Assembly: GCF_901000735.1 (NCBI RefSeq)
Contig: NC_081543.1
Coordinates: forward strand, 14,597,574-14,661,573
Source: Corylus avellana
Taxonomy: Eukaryota; Streptophyta; Magnoliopsida; Fagales; Betulaceae
Direction of reading: 5' to 3'
DNA: 64,000 nt
Part shown: positions 11,323 to 19,371 of the stretch, one piece after another
How the letters are laid out: the number at the start of each line of letters is the position of its first letter
How positions within the stretch are numbered: position 1 is the first letter of the stretch
Made by a program: the position numbers and the translations under genes
The notes under the pieces: model-generated
The model's database searches: none
What the model was told of the DNA's origin: nothing
Seen by the model: the letters and a program-made list of their open reading frames with translations, nothing else

Positions 11323-11751
11323 GTGAGCTATATAATATATTTTGTACCTTAAATTTTGGTTTCCTCTTACCACATTTACTTTTGTGGCGACATTACTTGA
11401 TATTCTTGACTTAGAAAGGCTTAGATGATGTTGTAGACGCAGTTCTTTTCCTTTTTAATATATATTCACATAGATTTTGTTTTTCTACCTAGGCATGATA
11501 GGCAGAAACCTTTTATGTCAAGGCAGATAATGAATATATGTTTTACAATTGTCATTTATTTCTGCATTTATATGTGTTTTAATATATTTCTTTTTGAAAT
11601 AAGATTGAAATGCACACAGCCTAGGCCTGGGGTGTCAAGAGCTATTATAATATACTACGGCCTTCTGATCTATTAGCAAATCCAAGGCTGGAGTGTGCTG
11701 AGTGAGTGTCGGCGCGTGTTAGGTGTTTGGTGTTAGTTTTCAGATTGTGTA

Positions 11752-13848
11752 ATGGCTGGGCTGAGGAGATGGCTGGTGGAATCCAAGGAGTTTGAGGTTT
11801 TGATCAAGGAAGGGGCTTCAGGAGTGAGGATTTTTGAGAGGAGCTTTAGAATTAAAAGGTCCATCTTTCTTAAAAAGGATGAACTAGCCTGGATGGTGAG
11901 AATAGTGGATGATTTGGTGGCAGTGGATAGTTCTGAAGTATTCTGGGATCAATCCAGAGCTGGATATCCCAGAATTATTGCCCAGAAGTGTTCTAATAGA
12001 CATGGCTACTTCCTGACAGTGGAGGAATTCGATGGAAGAAGAAGATGCGGCTCGATTATCATCCCTGAAGGTCGTCGTGGTTTTGGGTGGGATCGTCTCG
12101 TTAAAGAATTAAAAGTAGCTAATTCTGCTCTGCGTGATCATCGAGGAATCAGTGAGCGTAGAGAGGTTAGGGGAGAAAAGGGAGAAAAGGAGGCGAAGAA
12201 ACAGAATAGCTACGCGGAGGTAGTGCGATTGTCGACGAAGGAAACCCAGAAAGACTGTGAAGTCTGGCAAGAACCAGGTCGGCGAAGATATATCAACAAG
12301 AGCTTAGGTCTGAAGAAGTTCCAGGACCCATCGATGGCTCAGGGAGTTTCGGGAGGGTTTCCAAAGGAATCTGTTATGGCTAAGATGAAATCCTCCTGGC
12401 CGGCGAAATCTGCTCGAGGTCCGGCAGAGCCTCGCGTGAACGATACGATATCTGGAGGTTGCGTGGAGTTGATGAGAAGAGGTCCGGCGAGTGGGTCAGC
12501 AAAGTCGGCAGCGCAGACTGTGCAGTTGTCAGTATCTGATAGCGTGAAGGGAAGGGAAGGGATGGGGTACCATGCTGGGCAGACCTACGCTGAGATAGGC
12601 ATTGAGCTCCTCAACGTGAAGGAGACGTTGAGAAGTCTGAAGAGAGAATGTGACGTGGGAATGTATAAGATTGATAGGGCGATCAATCAGATGAAGTTTA
12701 GTGGGCTTGGGCCGGGAAAGGAGGTAGCTGTAGGTCAGGGGAAGGCTGTATGGAAAGAGAAGGAGAAAACTGGGCTGGGAGGAAAACCAAAGAAGACCAA
12801 CAGCAGGTTGAAGTTGAAGAAGAAGGTGATGTTTAAGCCAAGAGGTGTCGTGGGCTCTGGTGTGGGCTGCAGTTTTAGCCCATCTCAAGCTACTCGTCAT
12901 TCTCAAGTTGGGCTGCTGATGTCGGAGGCCTCTGAGAAAGTCGCGACTGGTTCGCGAATTCTCACACCTTCACCGGTATGCTCGTTGCTTGCCGGCAAAG
13001 AGCTAACAGGGGAAGGGGGGGTTGGGTCAGCGGCGGAAAGGACTCCCGGGTTGTCTGTCGGCACTTCCGATGAGAAGTCAGCTCTAAAAAATCCCGCATG
13101 CCTAGCGGAGGAGTCTCAGCCCACTGGTAACGGACTAACTCTTCTGACCTATAGGAGGAGGAAGGCCGGGATGCAGAGAAGGGACGAAACATGGATGGGT
13201 TCGCTAGAAGCCTCGACGTCGACGTCTGGGCAGTTGAAAGGGCTACTGGGACCAACGCCGGAAAAATCTCAAAGAGTGCCGGAGACGTTGCTATCATCGG
13301 AGGAGCAACAGATGGCGCCGGAGAGGCAACAGATGGCGCCGGAGAGGGCTATGGAGACCGGCGAGGCTGGGGAGGGGTCGTTTCTGGCCACACGTCAGCT
13401 TCTGAGGGGGAGTCCCTCTCGCCGGAAGGTTGGTCTGGCCGTGGGGGAGTGGGCTCAGCAAACTTGTCGGGGGGAGGTGAGGAATTTGGGTCCGTTGGTT
13501 CAATTTGGGCAGGGAAGGAGGGACCCAACACCGGAATTGAAGTTTTTTGGGTCTGATTTAGGCTTCGATGGGGGTACAGTTGCTGAAACAGCAGTTTTGG
13601 AGGATTTAGGGTCAGACACGATATCATCCAGCTGGGTAGTTGAAAACTGCCTCAAATTTTGCCCAAAAGTTGGAGTTTCTGATGAGGGGAAAAAGGAGGA
13701 CTTGGAAGCTCTATTCAATGCTATTGAAGCTTCTAGAAGGCAGTACGATTTGGAGTTGGGAGGTGTTTCTACAGGTGTTCCTGCACTCAAAGGACTCGAA
13801 GAAATTGAGGAAAGTGAGAGGGTTACTTTGGTGGATCATGAAGCTTAA
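11752..13848 (+). CDS. LINE B ORF1 protein (698 aa)
   Basis: An uninterrupted frame from ATG 11752 (MAGLRRWLVESKEFEV) to TAA 13846-13848. Residues about 1-125 form the N-terminal domain common in plant LINE ORF1 (IIIPEGRRGFGW at its end). The rest is low-complexity, basic and Ser/Gly/Glu-rich, ending in a conserved block with WVVENCLKFCPKVGVSDEGKK. No CCHC knuckle is seen. By family knowledge ORF1 proteins coat the element RNA; here this is inference. A 21-base tandem repeat (13306-13326 and 13327-13347, encoding QQMAPER twice) is absent from copy A. The stop overlaps the ORF2 start by 11 bases. Confidence 0.88.
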   Translation: MAGLRRWLVESKEFEVLIKEGASGVRIFERSFRIKRSIFLKKDELAWMVRIVDDLVAVDSSEVFWDQSRAGYPRIIAQKCSNRHGYFLTVEEFDGRRRCGSIIIPEGRRGFGWDRLVKELKVANSALRDHRGISERREVRGEKGEKEAKKQNSYAEVVRLSTKETQKDCEVWQEPGRRRYINKSLGLKKFQDPSMAQGVSGGFPKESVMAKMKSSWPAKSARGPAEPRVNDTISGGCVELMRRGPASGSAKSAAQTVQLSVSDSVKGREGMGYHAGQTYAEIGIELLNVKETLRSLKRECDVGMYKIDRAINQMKFSGLGPGKEVAVGQGKAVWKEKEKTGLGGKPKKTNSRLKLKKKVMFKPRGVVGSGVGCSFSPSQATRHSQVGLLMSEASEKVATGSRILTPSPVCSLLAGKELTGEGGVGSAAERTPGLSVGTSDEKSALKNPACLAEESQPTGNGLTLLTYRRRKAGMQRRDETWMGSLEASTSTSGQLKGLLGPTPEKSQRVPETLLSSEEQQMAPERQQMAPERAMETGEAGEGSFLATRQLLRGSPSRRKVGLAVGEWAQQTCRGEVRNLGPLVQFGQGRRDPTPELKFFGSDLGFDGGTVAETAVLEDLGSDTISSSWVVENCLKFCPKVGVSDEGKKEDLEALFNAIEASRRQYDLELGGVSTGVPALKGLEEIEESERVTLVDHEA

Positions 13849-16800
13849 TATTGTAGTATGGAATGTGAGAGGGTTGAATGCCCTAAAAAAAAGGTTGCGC
13901 ATTAGGGGTCTTTTGAAAGAATGGAAGGTTGATGTAGTGTGTTTGATTGAGACGAAGATGGAGACTATCTCCAAAGAGGTGATACATAGTCTTTGGGGAG
14001 GTCAACATGTGGGGTGGAAGGTTAAAGGCTCAAATGGTTTGTCGGGGGGGATGTTAATGATGTGGGATAGGAGGGTAGTGGAGTGTAAGGAGGAGTGTGT
14101 GGGACATTTTTCTTTGGCTTGCTCCTTTCAAAATGTAGAGGATAAATGGGTGTGGGCGTTTGGGGGAGTGTATGGACCGAATGAGGAAATGGAGAGAAGG
14201 GCACTTTGGGAAGAGTTGGCTGGTTTGATTGGGATGTGGGAGGTTCCTTGGTGTTTGGGTGGGGATTTCAACATTGTACGCTTTCCTAGTGAGCGATCCA
14301 ATGATTCTTATTACTCCTCGGGCATGATGGATTTTTCGGACTTCATTTCTGAGAATAATCTGGTGGATATTCCGATGAGGGGGGGTCAATTTACTTGGTC
14401 TAATAATCAAGAAAATGAGAGTTGGTCGAGGATTGACCGGTTCTTGTTTTCTTCGGATTGGGAAGATCACTACCCCGCAGTTTCTCAAAGAAGACTTCAA
14501 CGTCTGCTCTCGGATCATTTCCCTTTATTACTGGATTGTGGGACTCCTTGTGGAGGTAAGAAGGGTTTTAAATTCGAAAATATGTGGCTTAAGGCAGAGG
14601 GTTTTGTTGATAAGGTTGCGTCTTGGTGGGGGTCATATTCGTTTGAGGGCTTACCTAGTTTTGTGCTTGCTAGTAAATTAAAATCCCTTAAAGTGGACTT
14701 GAAAAAGTGGAATGAGGAGGTCTTTGGGGATATTGGGAGGAAAAAAAAGGAGTTATTGGGAGATATCCAGGAGTTGGATGAGTTGGCAAAATCAAGAGGA
14801 TTAGATCAAGAGGAGAAAATCCGGAAGACGGACAAGTTGAAAGATTTGGAGAATACTTTGTTGTGTGAAGAAATTCATTGGCGTCAGAAATCGAGAGCTT
14901 TGTGGCTCAAGGAGGGGGATCGAAATACTCGCTTTTTCCACAAGATGGCTAACTCTCACCGAAGGTACAACCGGGTGGAAGTGCTTTGTATCAATGGCAT
15001 CTTATCTGGTGATCGAGTGGAGATAAAAGATCACATAGTGCAGTATTATCAAAGTCTTTATTCGGAGCAAAGTTCTTGGCGCCCTAGAATGGATAACCAG
15101 CCATTTTTGTCCATCGAGGAGGAGGACACTAGGTGGTTAGAAAGAGACTTTGAGGAAAAGGAGGTTTGGGAGGTGGTAAAAGGTATGGATGGTGATAAGG
15201 CTCCGGGTCCAGATGGCTTTTCCATGGCTTTTTTTCAAGCTTGCTGGAGTATTATTAAGCAAGATGTCATGGCGGTTTTTGCAGAGTTCCATCGCAGGCG
15301 TCAATTGGTGAAGAGTTTGAATGCAACCTTTATTTCCCTGATTCCAAAGAAGGCAGATGCGGTGGAGATGAAGGACTTTCGGCCTATTAGTCTGGTGGGA
15401 GGGGTGTATAAAATTGTGTCGAAGGTTCTTGCTAGTAGGATGAAAACTGTGTTGGGTAAGGTCATTTCCTATTCTCAAAATGCTTTTATTGGGGGCCGGC
15501 AAATCCTAGATTCCGTTCTTATTGCAAATGAATGTGTGGATAGTCGCATGAAATCAGGGGTGCCAGGTGTCCTTTGTAAATTGGATTTGGAAAAGGCCTA
15601 TGACCATGTAAATTGGGACTTTGTTTTGTATTTGCTGCATAGATGTGGTTTTGGGGAAAGGTGGAGGGCTTGGATAGAATGGTGTATTAAGACGGTAAGA
15701 TTCTCCATTCTTGTGAATGGTTCTCCGGAAGGGTTCTTTAACAGTTCAAGGGGAATTAGGCAAGGGGATCCTCTCTCACCGTTATTGTTTGTGCTTGTTA
15801 TGGAGGCTTTGAGTAAGATGGTGAATGCGACGGTTGACCAAGGCCTTTTGACTGGATTTTCGGTGGGCAATAGGGTCTTGTCGGAGTTGATGATTTCTCA
15901 CTCCTTATTTGCGGATGATACTTTGATTTTTTGTGAAGATTCCATCGAGCAAATCCGGTATGTTCGTCTCATTCTCTTATGTTTTGAAGCTGTTTCGGGT
16001 TTGAGAGTGAATCTTGGAAAGTCGAAGATTGTGGCTATTGGTGAGGTGGAGAATATTGGGGGCTTAGCTAACATTCTTGGATGTAGTGTTGCCGATTTGC
16101 CTATGAAGTATTTGGGCCTCCCTCTTGGGGCGTCTTATAAGGATACGGTTATGTGGAATGAAGTGATCGAAAAGATGGAGCGTCAGATGGCAGGTTGGAA
16201 GAGAATGTACCTCTCTAAAGGAGGTCGCTTAACCCTCATTAAGAGCACTTTGGCTAACCTCCCGACTTACTTTTTATCTCTATTTCCGATTCCTGCTAGT
16301 GTAGCTAAAAGGATTGAGAAAGTCCAGAGAGATTTCTTGTGGGGAGGAATGGGGGATGAGCCCAAGTTGCATCTAGTAAGTTGGGACCAAGTTTGTACCC
16401 CTATTCGTTATGGTGGGCTTGGCATTCGGAAGATGCATCAGTTTAACCAAGCTCTCTTGGGGAAATGGCTTTGGAGATATGCAAATGAGAACGAGGCGCT
16501 TTGGTGTAAGTTGATCAAAGCTAAGTATGAAGACCAAGAAGGTGGGTGGTGCACGAAGGAGGCTTCGGGCTCTCATGGCGTGGGGCTTTGGAAGCATATT
16601 CGGAAAGGGTGGAATTTCTTTGCCAAAAGTACTCGGTTTGAGGTGGGGGAGGGTTCGAAAGTCCGTTTTTGGCATGATATTTGGTGTGGGGACAATTCTT
16701 TGAAGCAAGCTTTTCCATCCTTATTCAGTATCGCCAGACACAAAGAAGCTTGGGTGAAGGATAATTTTATTGGAAGGAATGGGGTTGTTGAGTGGAATGT

Positions 16801-17485
16801 TATTTTCATACGATCGGTGCAAGATTGGGAGATGGATTTGGTTTCTCCTTTTTTTGATCGGTTGTATTCTTGCAAGGTTTCCCTAGGCAACGTAGATCGT
16901 ATTTGCTGGGCACCGTCCAAGAAGGGCAAGTTTGAGGTGAAATCGTTCTATAAGACCTTGGCCATTTCTAACCAAGAGGAGTTTCCTTGGAAGAGCATAT
17001 GGGGTACTAAGGCGCCTCAGCGGGTGGCTTTTTTTGGGTGGACAGCAGCCTTAGGCAAAATTTTGACTCATGATATGCTTCGTAGGAGGAACATAGTGGT
17101 TGTGGAGTGGTGTTGTATGTGCAAGAAGACCGGAGAGTCAGCCGATCATCTTCTTCTCCACTATGAGTTTGCAAGTGCTCTTTGGCACATGATTTTTCAG
17201 CGGTTCGGGTTGCTTTGGGTCATGCCTAGCCAGGTGAGGGCCTTTTTTGCTAGTTGGTGGTCGGGAGGTCGCTCTCGAAGCGCGGTTGTTTGGAAGATGA
17301 TCCCTCTGTGTCTTATGTGGTGTATTTGGAATGAACGAAATGCTAGATGTTTTGAAAATTCCACTAGGACCATAGAGGAATTGACTCATTTCTTCTTCTG
17401 TACTCTTTACTCTTGGACGGCCGCTTGGCTAGCTCATTTAGTGATTAGTTTCTCTGATTTTCTTTTTCATTTCTCTCCCTCCTAG
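13838..17485 (+). CDS. LINE B ORF2: APE-type endonuclease plus reverse transcriptase (1215 aa)
   Basis: The start is taken at ATG 13838, where the endonuclease begins (MKLNIVVWNVRGLN), though the frame is open from 13640. Residues 1 to ~230 are the AP-endonuclease-like domain: [31 protein letters not shown]. Residues ~450-800 are reverse transcriptase: [41 protein letters not shown], and FADD at 691-694 (bases 15908-15919). A C-terminal zf-RVT knuckle follows. There CxxC is kept (WCCMCKK), but the usual HLLLHC reads HLLLHY (TAT instead of TGT of copy A), so a zinc ligand may be lost. No internal stop. The protein would nick target DNA and copy its RNA there. Confidence 0.93.
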   Translation: MKLNIVVWNVRGLNALKKRLRIRGLLKEWKVDVVCLIETKMETISKEVIHSLWGGQHVGWKVKGSNGLSGGMLMMWDRRVVECKEECVGHFSLACSFQNVEDKWVWAFGGVYGPNEEMERRALWEELAGLIGMWEVPWCLGGDFNIVRFPSERSNDSYYSSGMMDFSDFISENNLVDIPMRGGQFTWSNNQENESWSRIDRFLFSSDWEDHYPAVSQRRLQRLLSDHFPLLLDCGTPCGGKKGFKFENMWLKAEGFVDKVASWWGSYSFEGLPSFVLASKLKSLKVDLKKWNEEVFGDIGRKKKELLGDIQELDELAKSRGLDQEEKIRKTDKLKDLENTLLCEEIHWRQKSRALWLKEGDRNTRFFHKMANSHRRYNRVEVLCINGILSGDRVEIKDHIVQYYQSLYSEQSSWRPRMDNQPFLSIEEEDTRWLERDFEEKEVWEVVKGMDGDKAPGPDGFSMAFFQACWSIIKQDVMAVFAEFHRRRQLVKSLNATFISLIPKKADAVEMKDFRPISLVGGVYKIVSKVLASRMKTVLGKVISYSQNAFIGGRQILDSVLIANECVDSRMKSGVPGVLCKLDLEKAYDHVNWDFVLYLLHRCGFGERWRAWIEWCIKTVRFSILVNGSPEGFFNSSRGIRQGDPLSPLLFVLVMEALSKMVNATVDQGLLTGFSVGNRVLSELMISHSLFADDTLIFCEDSIEQIRYVRLILLCFEAVSGLRVNLGKSKIVAIGEVENIGGLANILGCSVADLPMKYLGLPLGASYKDTVMWNEVIEKMERQMAGWKRMYLSKGGRLTLIKSTLANLPTYFLSLFPIPASVAKRIEKVQRDFLWGGMGDEPKLHLVSWDQVCTPIRYGGLGIRKMHQFNQALLGKWLWRYANENEALWCKLIKAKYEDQEGGWCTKEASGSHGVGLWKHIRKGWNFFAKSTRFEVGEGSKVRFWHDIWCGDNSLKQAFPSLFSIARHKEAWVKDNFIGRNGVVEWNVIFIRSVQDWEMDLVSPFFDRLYSCKVSLGNVDRICWAPSKKGKFEVKSFYKTLAISNQEEFPWKSIWGTKAPQRVAFFGWTAALGKILTHDMLRRRNIVVVEWCCMCKKTGESADHLLLHYEFASALWHMIFQRFGLLWVMPSQVRAFFASWWSGGRSRSAVVWKMIPLCLMWCIWNERNARCFENSTRTIEELTHFFFCTLYSWTAAWLAHLVISFSDFLFHFSPS

Positions 17486-17571
17486 GCGCTCTCAGTTTAT
17501 ACTTCCCGTGTATATGGGTTGCGCCCCTTTGCGCTCTTTTATATCATCATCATTACTTATCAAAAAAAAAA

Positions 17572-18145
17572 TGCTGCAAAGTACAGAAGACTTTTGAAAT
17601 TGGTGGTACATACCAACCGGATGAGCAGAGATCAAGACAATCTTACCACAGCATTTTGTCTTACATAGGCCAAATAATAAGTGAGGAAGCAAGGAGCGAA
17701 AAGGGGTTAGAGTTGTGGTTAAAGAAGGTCCACAAGAGCTGTCGTTTTACTAAATAAAATCACAAAATTGAAAAAAAAAAAAAAAAAAAAAATACTATAA
17801 TGACTTCCTGGAGAACGTATGGCATAGCCATAACCAAGTACTACCTAATCAATTCAGATCTTTTAATCCTCAATTTAATTTAAAGAAGTAAATTAAGAAA
17901 TAATATTCTTAAGTATGCACAATGCTTTATTGTGTACTTAGAGGCGCTTTGCGCTTTTTTGATATATAATACATTACTCATCAAAAAAAAAAAAAAAAAA
18001 GTTATGCATAATGGATCAGAAAACTATCTAGATTATGGGAAGATTTCTAGCATTTGGGTGCTAAAAGAGAGTAGAAAACTGAACTGCTGTTTCACTCGCT
18101 GCATCACTTTTCTTGCTGTCTGTTGACCACCTTTCTCATTGATAG
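17572..18145 (+). other. Sequence between LINE B and the first VPS13 exon
   Basis: AT-rich, non-coding, with a poly-A run at about 17768-17791 and the short LINE-tail insertion at 17925-17998. It ends in a splice acceptor GATAG at 18141-18145. It presumably belongs to a VPS13 intron. No upstream VPS13 exon is seen. Confidence 0.6.
17925..17998 (+). mobile_element. Short solo LINE 3' tail with target duplication
   Basis: Only the LINE end is present: TGTGTACTTAGAGGCGCTTTGCGC, then ATTACTCATC and poly-A. It is flanked by AAGTATGCACAATG (17911-17924) and AAGTTATGCATAATG (17999-18013), an imperfect 14-15 base duplication. This is a 5'-truncated insertion of about 75 bases. Confidence 0.7.
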
Positions 18146-18720
18146 GTTGAGGACATCAATTTAAACGTTGGTACTGGAACAGAACTAGGTGAGAGCATAA
18201 TTCAAGATGTGAAGGGTATTTCTATTGTCATTCAGAGGTCACTCCGAGACTTGTTGCATCAAATACCAAGTACTGAAGCTGCAATCAAGGTAATACATAG
18301 GATGTTTATTGGGCTGATCTTTCAAGTGTTTATTGTTGGTTTTTTTTTTTTGTTAATTTCAGATAACTGCAAGTTCATATGAGGACTCATTTTATACATA
18401 CCTTTGTATCCAATGTTGTGCTTCTTCAGATAGAGGAATTGAAAGCAGCTCTTTCGAGTTCGGAATACCAGATTATCACCGAATGTGCTCTTTCTAATAT
18501 TTCTGAGACACCACATGTTGTGCCTCCACTGAAACATGATTCTCAGACATCATCAGTTGATGTAATAGAACCCATCATTCCTCAGGATACAGTTGGTGTT
18601 GAATCTGATACTGCATATGGTGAAACCTGGATTGTGATGAAAGTCTCTGTTACCATAAATCTAGTGGAAATGAGCTTATATAGAGGATCAACAAGAGATG
18701 CATCTCTGGCTACTATGCAG
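18146..18720 (+). CDS. VPS13: VPS13 exons 1-2 of the window (groove region)
   Basis: Exons 18146-18289 (48 codons, [15 protein letters not shown]...) and 18430-18720 (97 codons, [16 protein letters not shown]... to RDASLATMQ) are both phase 0. They match the middle of plant VPS13, in the repeating-groove part, well after chorein. They are the most upstream VPS13 sequence seen, which shows how much of the gene is absent: over a third of a ~4200-residue protein, by memory of plant homologues. Confidence 0.88.
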
Positions 18721-19337
18721 GTATTTTTTTAATTCTTTTTTTGGGTAGATCTACTGTTGTGAACCCTGTAACAACATTGTAATTTTATTTTAATCTGTTG
18801 AAACTTTTCACGGTAAATTCTATCCCAAGAATGGTTTAAACAACTTGTCACAATTTGTTAAAAAAGCCAGCGCACAAGTACAATGGTTGGGGAGAATTTC
18901 GTTGGAGACAGGTGAACAGGATTTTCCTTTCACTCGGCCTTTTAAATCTTCGGATTTGTTCACTTCATCCTTTTGCTATCTTCTTGTTCATAATGCACCA
19001 TTAACAATGACCTTCATCCTCACCAGAAAGCCAAGTTTTGAGGTGTGGTCTCTTTTTGCTGCGTGGACTTGGCTCAGCTCCCAACATTTTGATTTCATTT
19101 TGATCTGTTGAAGTTTATCTTGGTAAATCTTACCTATTAATGGTCTAGACAACTTGTCAAAATTCGTTAGCTAAATCTGGATAGAAAGCCACTGCTAGAA
19201 GATATTTGATGGGAAATAAGTAAAACAGTGAGACCATTAATATCTCTCGTCTTATAAAATGTAGATTTTTCTCACGACCTCAGTTAAGGTTCTCTCATAT
19301 CCATAACTCTTTATCTTTTCTTTGAACCGTTTGTGTA

Positions 19338-19371
<34 letters not shown>

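Larger units (their letters stand above)
11690..17571 (+). mobile_element. LINE copy B (plant L1 type), full length with both ORFs open
   Basis: The order is a short leader (from about 11690, start uncertain), ORF1 (11752-13848), ORF2 (13838-17485), a short 3' UTR with GGGTTGCGCCCCTTTGCGC at 17518-17536 and the end ATTACTTATC plus ten A at 17562-17571. It lies between CAND1 exon 5 and the first VPS13 exon of the window. I could not find a convincing target-site duplication by eye. At most a 6-base AAATGC occurs near 11606 and after the poly-A. Sequence is almost identical to LINE A, so it amplified recently, or one locus was assembled twice. Confidence 0.92.
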
